Below are positions 10,537 to 18,907 of a stretch of DNA of 64,000 nucleotides, one piece after another. The notes under the pieces were generated by a model. It made no database searches. It was not told the DNA's origin and worked only from the letters and a program-made list of their open reading frames with translations. How positions within the stretch are numbered: the stretch's first letter is position 1; every line of letters begins with the position of its first letter. Position numbers and translations under genes: made by a program. This DNA comes from Salipiger abyssi (lineage in GTDB: Bacteria; Pseudomonadota; Alphaproteobacteria; Rhodobacterales; Rhodobacteraceae), in NCBI RefSeq assembly GCF_001975705.1, contig NZ_CP015093.1, forward strand, positions 2,728,001 to 2,792,000, in the 5' to 3' direction.

Positions 10537-11409
10537 CTATTCCGCCGCGATCTCCTCGCGCCTGCCGAGGCAGCAGAATTCCGAGCGCAGCATCTCCAGC
10601 AACGGCTGCACGATCTGCGGTCGGGCACTGGAGGCATAGAGGCAGATTTTCTGCAAGCCCAGATCCGGCAGCGCGCCGATCGGGATCATCTCGAAATGCG
10701 AAGGCGCATGGCCTTCGAGCACCGGGGTGATCGCCAGATCGGCGGAGACCGTGACCTCGATGGTGCGGTCGCTTTCGGAATCCACCGCCAGCTCCCATTC
10801 GGTGTCGGCGCGCTCCATCCGCGCGATGGTGACCGGGCGGAAGCCGCAGTGGCGTGAGAAGGCGACGCGCAGCGGGCGGGATTTCCACGCGGTGCCGCCG
10901 GGCGCCCCGTACCAGCGCAGCGGTACGTCGAGCAGCGACTCGCCGCCATCGCCCGGCTCGACCTCGGTGGTGAGGATGACGTCGACGGCGCCGCGTGCGA
11001 ACTGCTCCTTCAGCTCTGCGGTGTAGGAGCTGATGAGCTGGAGCTTCACCCTAGGGAAATCGCGCTGCATGCGCTTCATCACGCGCGGGATCACCGGGTA
11101 GACCACGTCATGCGGCACCCCCAGCACGATCTCGCCCTCCCAGTCCTGAAGCGTGAGCCGGGCATAGATCTCGTCATTCAGCTCGACCATGCGGCGGGCG
11201 TATTTCAGCAGCTGCTCGCCGGCGGGGGTCAGGCTCACCCCGCGTCCGGAGCGGTCGAGCAGGGCGATGCCCAGCATCTCCTCCAGCCGTTTGAGCTGCA
11301 TCGACACCGCCGATTGCGTGAGGTTGAGAAAGCCCGCGGCGCGGGTGACGCCGCCGGAATCCGCGACGGCCATGAAAGAGCGGAGCGTGGTGATGTCGAG
11401 ATTGCGCAT
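10537..11409 (-). CDS. LysR-type transcriptional regulator
   Basis: The product has 290 residues with an N-terminal winged HTH (RNLDITTLRSFMAVADSGG, then TQSAVSMQLKRLEEMLG) and a periplasmic-binding-like effector domain. The ATG at 1409 bases after 10000, that is 11409, starts the standard LysR N-terminus; the longer frame to 11514 would run into the upstream palindrome. It is divergent from the DUF1127 gene at 11535. The target and ligand are unknown. Confidence 0.88.
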   Translation of the reverse strand: MRNLDITTLRSFMAVADSGGVTRAAGFLNLTQSAVSMQLKRLEEMLGIALLDRSGRGVSLTPAGEQLLKYARRMVELNDEIYARLTLQDWEGEIVLGVPHDVVYPVIPRVMKRMQRDFPRVKLQLISSYTAELKEQFARGAVDVILTTEVEPGDGGESLLDVPLRWYGAPGGTAWKSRPLRVAFSRHCGFRPVTIARMERADTEWELAVDSESDRTIEVTVSADLAITPVLEGHAPSHFEMIPIGALPDLGLQKICLYASSARPQIVQPLLEMLRSEFCCLGRREEIAAE

Positions 11410-11510
11410 GAATCGGATTTCGTGATGGGGGGCGTCAGGAATAGTCGTTTTACAGATGGGTCGCCGAAGAGCATACCGATCACATGAAGACATGGAAATG
11501 AAAATTCGCA

Positions 11511-11523
11511 TCACATAATGTGA
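11511..11523. promoter_or_regulatory. Small palindrome between the LysR and DUF1127 genes
   Basis: TCACATAATGTGA is a perfect 13-base palindrome directly before the AGGAGG of the DUF1127 gene. A half site, TCACAT, also occurs about 30 bases earlier. It may be an operator, for instance for the divergent LysR protein. Confidence 0.3.
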
Positions 11524-11534
11524 AGGAGGTCATC

Positions 11535-11753
11535 ATGACCCGTGACATCGCCCTGACCGGCTGCCCCGCAAAGTCTCGGCGCCGCATCCCGCTGCTGACC
11601 CGTCTGTTGGATCTCGATGCGCTGTGGCGCCAGCGCCGGCAGCTCGCCAGGCTCGACGAGGCGGCGCTGCGCGACATGGGGCTGACCCGCGCCGAGGCGC
11701 TGCACGAGGCGCGCCGGTCGCTCTGGGATGCGCCGGCACATTGGCGCCAGTAA
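11535..11753 (+). CDS. DUF1127 (YjiS-like) small protein
   Basis: The 72-residue protein carries the DUF1127 signature (RQRRQLARLDEAALRDMGLT, then RAEA) in its C-terminal half. The ATG at 11535 is chosen over 11520 because GAAGGAGG lies at ideal distance before it and would be inside the longer product. Small Arg-rich DUF1127 proteins in alphaproteobacteria are involved in RNA metabolism, phosphate or carbon control; which applies here is unknown. Confidence 0.78.
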   Translation: MTRDIALTGCPAKSRRRIPLLTRLLDLDALWRQRRQLARLDEAALRDMGLTRAEALHEARRSLWDAPAHWRQ

Positions 11754-11884
11754 CGGCGGCGCGCGCGGCGGTCGCGGAAACAGGCCGTTTCGCGCGTCCA
11801 AAGCCTTGAAATAGCGCCGGGCTCTGCCAATATCCAAAAGGATTTCCGTTCCGCCCCAGATCGGGGCACAGCTTGGAGGATTAG

Positions 11885-12622
11885 ATGGCAGACTACAGAA
11901 CAATCCGGACCGCCACCGGAACCAGCGCGGCCCAGATTGACGAAGGGCTCCGCAGCCACATGAACAAGGTCTACGGGACCATGTCCATCGGGATGCTGCT
12001 GACCTTCGCAGTGGCCTGGGCCATCGGCACCAGCCCGGAGCTTCTCGGGATTTTCCGTGACCCGGCCACCTTGCAGCCCAATATCCTGGGCTGGATCGTG
12101 ATGTTCGCGCCGCTGATCATGGTGTTCGCCTTCGGCGCGGCGATCAACAAACTCTCCGCCGCCGGCGCGCAGCTGTTCTTCTTCGCCTTCGCGGCGGTGA
12201 TGGGCCTGTCGCTGAGCTGGATCTTCGTGGCCTTCACCGGCTTTTCGATCGCGCAGGTCTTCCTGGTGACCTCTATCGCCTTCGCGGGCCTGTCGCTCTG
12301 GGGCTACACCACGAAAAAGGACATCTCCGGCTGGGGATCGTTCCTGATCATGGGCGTGATTGGCCTGGTGGTCGCCTCGATCATCAATATCTTCCTGGGC
12401 TCGCCGGCGATCATGTTCGCGATCTCGATCCTGGGTGTGCTGATCTTCGCGGGCCTGACTGCCTATGACACTCAGAACATCAAGAACACCTATCTCCAGC
12501 ACGCGGCGCATGGCGACAGCGAGTGGCTGGGCAAGGCCGCCATCATGGGCGCGCTGAGCCTCTATCTCGACTTCATCAACATGTTCATGTTCCTGCTGCA
12601 ACTGCTCGGCAACCGCGAGTAA
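11885..12622 (+). CDS. Bax inhibitor-1/YccA family membrane protein
   Basis: The 245-residue protein has seven hydrophobic segments and the BI-1 family marks: a soluble N-terminus (AQIDEGLRSHMNKVYGTMSI), the motif FAGLTAYDTQNIKNTY in the sixth segment, and a final segment ending LDFINMFMFLLQLLG. Family members are inner-membrane ion-leak or protease-modulating proteins (YccA inhibits FtsH in E. coli). GGAGGATTAG precedes the start. It stands alone and ends in a clear terminator. Confidence 0.9.
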   Translation: MADYRTIRTATGTSAAQIDEGLRSHMNKVYGTMSIGMLLTFAVAWAIGTSPELLGIFRDPATLQPNILGWIVMFAPLIMVFAFGAAINKLSAAGAQLFFFAFAAVMGLSLSWIFVAFTGFSIAQVFLVTSIAFAGLSLWGYTTKKDISGWGSFLIMGVIGLVVASIINIFLGSPAIMFAISILGVLIFAGLTAYDTQNIKNTYLQHAAHGDSEWLGKAAIMGALSLYLDFINMFMFLLQLLGNRE

Positions 12623-12652
12623 GCGCGCCTGCAACCGCCGCAGATACGGATC

Positions 12653-12681
12653 AAGGCCCCGCCCGGCGCGGGGCCTTTTTT
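12653..12681 (+). terminator. Rho-independent terminator after the BI-1 gene
   Basis: AAGGCCCCGC and GCGGGGCCTT pair around a short CCGGC-containing loop and are followed by a run of six T. Confidence 0.88.
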
Positions 12682-12685
12682 GTTG

Positions 12686-12734
12686 GGGGTTGGGGCGGGC
12701 GGTGGGCAATCTGCCCACCGCCCGCCCCAACCCC
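12686..12734. repeat. Perfect 23-base inverted repeat between convergent genes
   Basis: Bases 12686-12708 and 12712-12734 are exact reverse complements with a three-base loop (ATC). The stem is almost pure GC. It lies right behind the BI-1 terminator and 10 bases before the stop codon of the convergent aminotransferase gene. There is no T-run on either side, so it may block convergent transcription or protect 3' ends rather than terminate. Confidence 0.75.
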
Positions 12735-12744
12735 GCGACTTTGC

Positions 12745-13389
12745 TCAGACCAATGTCGCCGGGATCAGCCCGCGCAGCGAATTGCCGATCCAGAGCCGCT
12801 CCGCCCGCTCCAGATCGGCCCGGGTCAGCACCGCTTCGTCGGCCTCGCCGGTCAGCAGCAGGCTCTCGCGCAGCACGCCGGGTAGCAGGCCGCAGGGCAC
12901 GGCAGGGGTCAGCATGCGCCCGCCGATGCGTAGAAACACATTGGTAAACGCGCCCTCGCAAAGCTCGCCCCGGCTGTTGAAAAACAACACCTCGTAAACG
13001 CCCTCGGGCTTGTCACGCAGGGCACTGTCATAGCGCGCACGGCGCGTGGTCTTGAGGCGCAGGAACGGGTCGTCCGGATCGAGCGCGTCGGGCGCCAGCC
13101 TCACATGCGCCAGCTCCGGCGCCGAGCCCAGATCGAAGGGCTGATGCGTCAGCTCCACATCGCCGTTGCGCCCGATGGTCATGCGCAGCCGCAGCGGTGC
13201 GTCGGACTGCACCGCCCAGAGCCGCAGGCTCACCGCGCTTGCATCCCAGGCAAATCCCAGCGCCGCGCAGCTCCGCTCGGCGCGCGCCAGATGCAGCTCT
13301 TCGCGTACGATGCCGGAGCCCGGAAGCCACAGCATCGTTTCGATCACGCGGAGCGCGGGATCAGTCCGGTCACGAAGCGGGATTTCCAC
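12745..13389 (-). CDS. Aminotransferase class IV, PabC-like (4-amino-4-deoxychorismate lyase)
   Basis: The 214-residue product starts with GTG at 13389 and overlaps the end of pabB by 46 bases. It has class IV aminotransferase marks: the PLP lysine in LKTTRRARYD and the stretch ELCEGAFTNVFLRIGG, then GLLPGVLR. Together with the adjacent pabB it would turn aminodeoxychorismate into 4-aminobenzoate and pyruvate for folate synthesis. It is shorter than E. coli PabC (269 residues), as is usual for this alphaproteobacterial form. Another class IV activity cannot be excluded. Confidence 0.8.
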   Translation of the reverse strand: MEIPLRDRTDPALRVIETMLWLPGSGIVREELHLARAERSCAALGFAWDASAVSLRLWAVQSDAPLRLRMTIGRNGDVELTHQPFDLGSAPELAHVRLAPDALDPDDPFLRLKTTRRARYDSALRDKPEGVYEVLFFNSRGELCEGAFTNVFLRIGGRMLTPAVPCGLLPGVLRESLLLTGEADEAVLTRADLERAERLWIGNSLRGLIPATLV

Positions 13390-14498
13390 AGCGCCTCCTC
13401 ATATTCTGCCGCGCACTGGCTGTCATGCACGATGCCGCCGCCGACCCCCATCACCGCGCGCCCCGGCGCGGTCTCGGTCAGGGTGCGGATCGCCACGTTG
13501 AACGCCGCCCGCCCGTCCGGCGCCGCCCAGCCGATGGCGCCGCAATAGGCGCCGCGCCGCCAGCGCTCCAGCCGGTGGATCGCCTGCATGGCGGCGATCT
13601 TCGGCGCCCCGGTGATCGAGCCGCAGGGAAACAGCGCCCGCATCAGCGCGGGCAGGGACGGGGTCTCCTGCAACTGCGCCTCGACGCGCGACACCATCTG
13701 ATGCACGGTCTCATAGGTCTCGACGCAAAGCAACTCGGGCACCCGCACCGAGCCGACCCTCGAGATCCGCGACAGGTCGTTGCGCATCAGATCCACGATC
13801 ATGATGTTCTCGGCGCGGTTCTTCTCGTCCCGCGCCAGCGCCTCGCGCAGCGCGCGGTCGGCGGCCTCGGTCTCGCCGCGCGGGGCGGTGCCCTTCATCG
13901 GTGCGACCGTGACCTCGCCGTCGACGCCGAGCCGGAAGAACAGCTCCGGCGAGCGCGACAGCACGCGCAGCCCGCCCAGCTCCAGAAACGCGCCATGGCC
14001 GACCGGCTGAAAGCGCCGCATCGCGCCCCAGAGCGCCAGCGGCGCGCCCTCATAGCGCAGCTCCACCGGCATGGTGAGATTGACCTGATAGAGATCGCCC
14101 CGCGCGATCATCGCCTTGATCTCGTGAAAGCGCGCCGCATAGTCCGCCGCATCCCAGAGCGGCGTGGCGGAGATGACGCGCGCCTCATCCGCCGTCTCGG
14201 CGGCGCGGCGCAGCATCGGCGCGGCATCCTCGGGCGCGCGGAAAATGCCGAAGCAGAGCAGCGGCCCGTCCCCGGCGCCCGCCAGCCCGGCCAGCGCCGG
14301 TTCCAGCGCATGGCCCAGCTCATAGGTGGCGAGCCCCGCGATCCAGAAGCCCTCGCGCCGCGCCGCTTCGAGCCGCTCCAGCGCCGCCAGCGCCTCTGCG
14401 GCGTCATGGGCGGCGATCACCTCTTCGGGCCGCGTGAACAGGGCAGGGCGCCCGTCCGGGCCCGCCTCCACCAGCAGGGTTTGCGTATCGGTCGTCAC
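13344..14498 (-). CDS. pabB: Aminodeoxychorismate synthase component I
   Basis: The 384-residue chorismate-binding enzyme contains VAPMKGTAPRG with the active-site Lys, NRAENIMIVDLMRNDLSR and PSGSITGAPK-like FPCGSITGAPKIAAM. These identify the anthranilate synthase I/PabB superfamily; the short N-terminus and the PabC-like gene overlapping its 3' end favour PabB over TrpE. It adds ammonia, supplied by a PabA glutaminase not seen here, to chorismate. The gene pair forms a small folate operon. Confidence 0.85.
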   Translation of the reverse strand: MTTDTQTLLVEAGPDGRPALFTRPEEVIAAHDAAEALAALERLEAARREGFWIAGLATYELGHALEPALAGLAGAGDGPLLCFGIFRAPEDAAPMLRRAAETADEARVISATPLWDAADYAARFHEIKAMIARGDLYQVNLTMPVELRYEGAPLALWGAMRRFQPVGHGAFLELGGLRVLSRSPELFFRLGVDGEVTVAPMKGTAPRGETEAADRALREALARDEKNRAENIMIVDLMRNDLSRISRVGSVRVPELLCVETYETVHQMVSRVEAQLQETPSLPALMRALFPCGSITGAPKIAAMQAIHRLERWRRGAYCGAIGWAAPDGRAAFNVAIRTLTETAPGRAVMGVGGGIVHDSQCAAEYEEALWKSRFVTGLIPRSA

Positions 14499-14561
14499 TC
14501 TGTCCCGCCCCGTTGATTGCGCGGCCTCTCCTAGCAGCCGTGAAGGCTGTTGACGAGACGG

Positions 14562-15011
14562 TTACGCCGCTGTTTCACACGCGGCCAGGCGCGCGCGCAG
14601 CCGCTCTGCGGTTTCGGCCAGCGCTTCGCGTGGCACGGGCTCGGGCGGATGAAACGGCACTTCGTCGAGCGGAATGTAGCGCCGCGAGGTGATGTCGGTC
14701 GACTCGTGCATCGGGATCAGATGCGCATGCACATGCGGCACGTCGTTGCCGGTCAGCACAAAGCCCACCCGGTCGACGCGGTATTCCGCCTTGAGCACCT
14801 TCGCCAGCCGCTGCCCGAGCCGGATCAGCCCGCCGGCCAGCGGTGGCGCCAGCTCGTCGAAACAGGCGACATGGGTGCGCGGCACGATCTGAAGGTGACC
14901 GGGCCGGATCGGCGCGCGGTCGGCAAAGGCGATGAAGCGGCGATCCTGGAACACCACATCCGCAAGGCTGCGCCCGCGGGAGATATCGCAAAAGAGGCAG
15001 TCGGGCTGCAT
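14562..15011 (-). CDS. HIT family protein (nucleotide hydrolase)
   Basis: The 149-residue protein begins MQPDCLFCDISRG, with a zinc-type Cys pair, and has the histidine triad in PHVHAHLIPMHE (H-x-H-x-H). HIT proteins hydrolyse purine nucleoside phosphoramidates or dinucleoside polyphosphates. ATG 15011 is chosen because it gives the standard HINT-like N-terminus; the longer frame runs through the rpmG terminator. Confidence 0.88.
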   Translation of the reverse strand: MQPDCLFCDISRGRSLADVVFQDRRFIAFADRAPIRPGHLQIVPRTHVACFDELAPPLAGGLIRLGQRLAKVLKAEYRVDRVGFVLTGNDVPHVHAHLIPMHESTDITSRRYIPLDEVPFHPPEPVPREALAETAERLRARLAACETAA

Positions 15012-15056
15012 GTCCCCGAGGCTCCTGTTCTGATGCCGCGCGCCACCCCCGGAGCC

Positions 15057-15094
15057 TGAAAAGAAAAAGGCCGCGAGGGGTGTCCCACGCGGCC
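15057..15094 (-). terminator. Rho-independent terminator after rpmG
   Basis: On the minus strand GGCCGCG and CGCGGCC pair around a loop that has its own small GGG/CCC stem, followed by TTTTTCTTTT. It lies 27 bases behind the rpmG stop codon. Confidence 0.85.
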
Positions 15095-15120
15095 TGTCAC
15101 TGTCCCTGACGAGGTAAGGC

Positions 15121-15288
15121 TTATTTGATTTTGCCTTCCTTGTATTCGACGTGCTTCCGCGCAACCGGGTCGAATTTGCGAATGCTCATCTTCTCGGTCA
15201 TGGTACGGGCGTTCTTTTTGGTCACGTAGAAATGGCCCGTGCCCGCGGTCGAGTTCAGGCGGATCTTGATGGTGGTCGGCTTCGCCAT
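15121..15288 (-). CDS. rpmG: 50S ribosomal protein L33 (bL33)
   Basis: The 55-residue product, from [18 protein letters not shown] to [10 protein letters not shown], is a full-length bL33 with the [10 protein letters not shown] motif. It has no cysteines, so it is the zinc-independent (C-minus) form. AGGAGAAGAAG precedes the start. Monocistronic, with its own terminator. Confidence 0.97.
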   Translation of the reverse strand: MAKPTTIKIRLNSTAGTGHFYVTKKNARTMTEKMSIRKFDPVARKHVEYKEGKIK

Positions 15289-15393
15289 TCTTCTTCTCCT
15301 GCAACGGGGCCGCTCTCGCGTCCCGTGAAATCCTTGAAGCCCGCCTTTTACCCATGCGCGCGCCCGAGTCAACCGGGCATCGCGGAAATATAT

Positions 15394-15802
15394 GCGTGGA
15401 GGGCCTGTAAGCCGGATTCTGTTCCGGACGGGTTGCCCCGTCCATCGGCGACCATTCCTCTAGGCCCCCGGTCGCCCGGGGGCTCGTGCTGCCAACCCGG
15501 ACCTCTCGGGCCGAAGCCGCCCTGCGGCGATATCCCCGAAAGGATCATGCCCGCGCGAGGTCCCTATTTGGCATTGCTCCCGGTGGGGCTTGCCATGCGG
15601 GCGCTGTTGCCAGCCCCCCGGTGGGCTCTTACTCCACCGTTTCACCCTGACCCCGGACCAGGTCCGGGGCGGTCTGTTTTCTGTGGCGCTCTCCGTCAGG
15701 TTGCCCTGCCCGGGCGTTACCCGGCACCGGCGCTTCGGCGAGTCCGGACTTTCCTCCCCCGGCGGATCGCTCCGCCGGCAGCGGCCGCCCGGCCCTCCAC
15801 GC
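15394..15802 (-). ncRNA. rnpB: RNase P RNA (class A)
   Basis: On the minus strand the sequence carries the conserved 5' block GAGGAAAGTCCGGAC, the central ACAGAAAACAGACCG and GGGTGAAACGGTGGAGTAAG blocks, GCCAAATAGGG, and the 3' ACAGAATCCGGCTTA end. A perfect 12-base P1 helix pairs 15394-15405 with 15791-15802 and sets both ends at about 409 nt. It is the catalytic subunit that matures tRNA 5' ends. The position of helix P12 is occupied by the CCCCGGACC/GGTCCGGGG palindrome that recurs at 20682. Confidence 0.96.
15651..15669. repeat. REP-like palindrome inside rnpB (copy 1)
   Basis: A 19-base near-perfect palindrome, CCCCGGACC-A-GGTCCGGGG, sits where the P12 helix of RNase P RNA is expected. 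The identical 19 bases occur at 20682-20700 in an intergenic region. Confidence 0.8.
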
Positions 15803-15808
15803 GCGCCC

Positions 15809-15837
15809 GACATAGGGGCGGGGCGGGGGGCCGTCAA
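15809..15837 (-). promoter_or_regulatory. Sigma-70 promoter of rnpB
   Basis: On the minus strand TTGACG (15837-15832) and TATGTC (15814-15809) are separated by exactly 17 bases. Transcription would start about 7 bases later, at 15802, which is the 5' end predicted independently from helix P1. Confidence 0.82.
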
Positions 15838-15943
15838 TGGCGATGCGGCGCGGCCCCGTACCGCCCGGGGCGGCGTTTACCGAAGCTCAATCTCTTGACG
15901 CCAGACTGGCGCGGCGTGCGGGGCGCCGTTCAGGGCAGGGTGC

Positions 15944-16933
15944 ATGAGACGGATCGACGAAAAACTGGCCAAGATCAGCTCGGGCAATTACGGCCCGCGC
16001 GATTTCATCATCACCTTTGCCAAGGATGCCGACCTCTTGCGCGGCTGCTCGGCCACCGGGCGCGACACGCAGGGCCGGCCACGCCCGCTCGCCGCCTACC
16101 GCGCAGATGTGAAGCGGGTGATCGAAAGCGATCTCGCCGATATCGTGCTGACCTCGCTCTCCACCGCCGAGATGCTGGCAGAGGACGGGGTCTATGGCCG
16201 CTCCAACGCCACCCCGGCGGTGCGGCTGAACGATCCCACCAATATGTGGCGCGTGCGCGGCGGCGCCTATCCGGCGCATCCGGCGCTGCCCTTCCGCTCG
16301 GCGCGGCTCGATGCGGTGAAGCCGGTGGCCAATCTCGGGCTCTACAGCGTCACCTTCTACAACGATCCGGTGCAGGATCACGCCACGCTCTGCGCCTATT
16401 CCGATTTCCGCGACCTCGCCACCGCCATAGGCATAAGGCATTTCCTCCAGGTCACCGATCCGCCGTTCGCCATCGACACCGGAGGGGCGGAGTATGGCGC
16501 CTATCGCAACGATATCCTGATCCGCAGTCTCGCCGGCGTGGCGCGGCGCGAGCGCCCGGTCTTTATCGAGACCGAATATCACGGCCCCGCCGCGATGGAG
16601 GAGCTGGCGGGCTGGCACCCCTCGCGGCTGGTGGTCGGGCTCACCGGCTGCCCGAACGGCACCACGCGCGACTGCCTCGAACGGCTCGCGCAGGCGGAAA
16701 AATACGGCGCGCGGCTCTCCGGCTTCAGCCGCGAAAGCTTCGCCTGCGAGGATCCGGTGCTGATGCTCACCGCCATGCGCCGGGTGATCCGCGAGGGGCT
16801 CGGCTCCTTCGAGGCGGTCAAGGCCTATCACGCCGATCTGCGCCAGGCCGGGCTCAGCCCCAACCGCGCATTGCAGGACGATGTCGAGCTCACCAGCCCG
16901 CTGCTGCGCGCCCATGCTGTCGAGGCCGCCTGA
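15944..16933 (+). CDS. Conserved protein of unknown function (329 residues)
   Basis: I do not recognise the family. The protein is cytoplasmic by appearance (no signal peptide or membrane segment), with alternating hydrophobic strands and helices that could form a TIM-barrel; an aldolase-like fold is a guess only. Notable stretches are GNYGPRDFIITFAKDADLLRG, RLNDPTNMWRVRGGAYPAH, VTDPPFAIDTGGAEYGAYRN and VGLTGCPNGTTRDCLERL. Codon usage matches host genes. It precedes a TauE/SafE permease gene by 63 bases on the same strand and could be co-transcribed with it. Confidence 0.75.
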   Translation: MRRIDEKLAKISSGNYGPRDFIITFAKDADLLRGCSATGRDTQGRPRPLAAYRADVKRVIESDLADIVLTSLSTAEMLAEDGVYGRSNATPAVRLNDPTNMWRVRGGAYPAHPALPFRSARLDAVKPVANLGLYSVTFYNDPVQDHATLCAYSDFRDLATAIGIRHFLQVTDPPFAIDTGGAEYGAYRNDILIRSLAGVARRERPVFIETEYHGPAAMEELAGWHPSRLVVGLTGCPNGTTRDCLERLAQAEKYGARLSGFSRESFACEDPVLMLTAMRRVIREGLGSFEAVKAYHADLRQAGLSPNRALQDDVELTSPLLRAHAVEAA

Positions 16934-16996
16934 GGGTTTGGCCTTTTCGCTCCGCCGCTTGCGTGCCAGAAGGTGCCGCAACCCCGGGGGAGCGGC

Positions 16997-17761
16997 ATGG
17001 AGCAGACGGCAGCATTCTGGATCGCGGCAGGCATGGCCACGTTTTTCGTGGGCATGTCGAAGGGCGGGCTGCCGATGGTGGCGATGCTGGGCGTGCCGAT
17101 CCTGTCGGTCTTCATCCCGCCCGCCGCCGCCGCGGGGCTGCTGTTGCCGATGTATATCCTCGCCGACATCTACGCGGTCTGGCTGTTTCGCGGCCAGTAT
17201 TCCGCGCGCAACCTGAAGATCCTGATCCCGGCCTCCGCCATCGGCATCCTCGCCGCCTTCCTGCTGGTCTCGCGCGTGCCGGTGGAGGCGAGCAAGCTGG
17301 TGGTGGCGCTGATCGGGCTCGGCTATCTGCTCGACGCGCTGCGCAAGCGCCTCTCGGGCGATTTCCGCTCGCGCCCGGCGGATGTGCCGCGCGGCCTGTT
17401 CTGGGGCGCGCTGGCCGGCTTCACCAGCTATATCAGCCATGCGGGCGGGCCGCCGTTCCAGGCCTATACCCTGCCGCAGAAACTGCCGAAGATGACCTTT
17501 GCCGGCACCGCCACGATCACCTTCGCCTGCATCAACTGGATGAAGCTGCCGCCCTATGTGCTCGCGGGACAGGTCACCTGGGAGAGCCTGAAGCAGATCT
17601 CGGTGCTGGCGCCGGTGGCGCTGATCGGCGCCTGGTCCGGCTACCGGGTCACCAAATGGCTGCCCGAACGGATCTTCTTCACCCTCGTCAATATCGCGCT
17701 CGGCCTGCTCTGCCTCAAGCTGCTGAGCGAGGTCGCCCAGGCCTGGTGGCCGGGCGCATAA
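16997..17761 (+). CDS. Sulfite exporter TauE/SafE family permease
   Basis: The 254-residue inner-membrane protein has eight hydrophobic segments and the two family repeats (FWIAAGMATFFVGMSKGGLP near the start; FTSYISHAGGPPFQAY in the middle). TauE/SafE proteins move small anions such as sulfite or sulfoacetate. ATG 16997 follows GGGGGAG and places the first helix at the N-terminus; an in-frame start at 16973 lacks this signal. Substrate cannot be inferred from the neighbours. Confidence 0.85.
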   Translation: MEQTAAFWIAAGMATFFVGMSKGGLPMVAMLGVPILSVFIPPAAAAGLLLPMYILADIYAVWLFRGQYSARNLKILIPASAIGILAAFLLVSRVPVEASKLVVALIGLGYLLDALRKRLSGDFRSRPADVPRGLFWGALAGFTSYISHAGGPPFQAYTLPQKLPKMTFAGTATITFACINWMKLPPYVLAGQVTWESLKQISVLAPVALIGAWSGYRVTKWLPERIFFTLVNIALGLLCLKLLSEVAQAWWPGA

Positions 17762-17788
17762 CCGGCCGCCAAAGCGCTCCGGAAAGCC

Positions 17789-17812
17789 CTTTCATCTTTC
17801 TGAAAATACTCC
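17789..17812. repeat. CTTTCATCTTTCTGAAAATA-type intergenic element
   Basis: An AT-rich block (CTTTCATCTTTCTGAAAATA and four more bases) lies between the convergent TauE/SafE and ugpC genes. I recall similar blocks between genes in other Rhodobacteraceae genomes; only one copy is in this window. TTTC/GAAA can pair weakly, so it may help terminate both genes. Confidence 0.35.
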
Positions 17813-17846
17813 AGAAAAACCTCTCCGCAGGCGCCGCGTCCGACGC

Positions 17847-18860
17847 TTACGCGCCACGCATCCGCCGGCCCTCCGCATCGAACCGCATCTCGGCCGCGCT
17901 CTCCCACCTCAGCCCGGCCTCCATGCCTTCGCCCGGCGCCTCGGCGCCGCCCTCCTGCCGGACGGTCACGTCCGTGCCGTCCTCAAGCCGCAGATGCACC
18001 AGCGTCTCCGCCCCCAGCGGTTCCACCGAGATCACCCGCCCGGCGATCCGCCCCTCACCGGGCGCGACCAGCGACAGGTGTTCGGGCCGGATGCCGAGCT
18101 GTTCGCCCTCGGTCCCGCCGAACCGCGAAGCGGGCAGGAAATTCGTCGGCGGCGAGCCGATGAAGCCCGCGACAAAGGCGGTCTCGGGGTCGGCATAGAC
18201 ATCGAGCGGCGCGCCGATCTGGTCGGCCACGCCCGCGTTCATCACGATCATCCGGTCGGCCAGCGTCATCGCCTCGACCTGATCGTGGGTCACATAAAGC
18301 GCCGTCACCCCCAGCTTGCGCTGAAGCTGCTTGATCTCCAGCCGCATCTGCACCCGCAGCTTGGCGTCGAGGTTCGACAGCGGCTCGTCGAAGAGAAACA
18401 CCGCCGGACGCCGCACGATGGCGCGTCCCATCGCCACGCGCTGGCGCTGCCCGCCCGAGAGCTCGCGCGGCCGGCGTTTCAGATAGGGCTCCAGTTGCAG
18501 CAGCTTTGCCGCTTCCTGAACGCGCGTGGCGATCTCGGGCTTCGGCGTCTTGGCGATCTTCAGCCCGTAGCCCATGTTCTCCGCCACCGACATATGAGGG
18601 TAGAGCGCGTAATTCTGGAACACCATGGCGATGTCGCGCGCCATCGGTTCCTTTTCGTTCACCCTGTCGCCGCCGATGCAGATCTCGCCCTCCGAGACGC
18701 CTTCGAGCCCGGCCACCATGCGCAGCAGGGTGGATTTGCCGCAGCCCGAGGGGCCGACGATCACGATGAACTCGCCATCGGCCACGTCGATATCGACCCC
18801 GTGGATGACCTTGGTCTCGCCAAAGGATTTCTTCACATGCTCAAGCGTCAGGGTGGCCAT
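17847..18860 (-). CDS. ugpC: sn-Glycerol-3-phosphate ABC transporter ATPase
   Basis: The 337-residue ABC ATPase has Walker [10 protein letters not shown], signature [14 protein letters not shown], Walker [13 protein letters not shown] and the H-loop [16 protein letters not shown]-terminal TOBE/OB regulatory domain follows ([11 protein letters not shown]), as in UgpC/MalK. It energises the permease encoded by the two genes upstream. It is the last gene of the ugpB-A-E-C operon, 47 bases behind ugpE. Confidence 0.9.
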   Translation of the reverse strand: MATLTLEHVKKSFGETKVIHGVDIDVADGEFIVIVGPSGCGKSTLLRMVAGLEGVSEGEICIGGDRVNEKEPMARDIAMVFQNYALYPHMSVAENMGYGLKIAKTPKPEIATRVQEAAKLLQLEPYLKRRPRELSGGQRQRVAMGRAIVRRPAVFLFDEPLSNLDAKLRVQMRLEIKQLQRKLGVTALYVTHDQVEAMTLADRMIVMNAGVADQIGAPLDVYADPETAFVAGFIGSPPTNFLPASRFGGTEGEQLGIRPEHLSLVAPGEGRIAGRVISVEPLGAETLVHLRLEDGTDVTVRQEGGAEAPGEGMEAGLRWESAAEMRFDAEGRRMRGA

Positions 18861-18907
18861 TTACTGCGTGTCCCGTTGGATCGGATTGGAGGGCGTGCCG
18901 GTCATGC

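Noticed and set aside
1654..14516. Long open frames antiparallel to the PQQ, transglutaminase and ATP-grasp genes (675, 1239, 847 codons and others)
   Set aside because: They are shadows of GC-rich genes: composition is Arg/Ala/Gly-rich without family motifs, and they run across terminators and intergenic regions.
15394..15802. tmRNA or riboswitch as explanation of the structured region
   Set aside because: The conserved RNase P blocks and the 12-base P1 helix identify it as RNase P RNA.
15151..18198. 1015-codon plus-strand frame
   Set aside because: It runs through rpmG, the RNase P RNA gene and two real genes in another frame. It has no recognisable domain.
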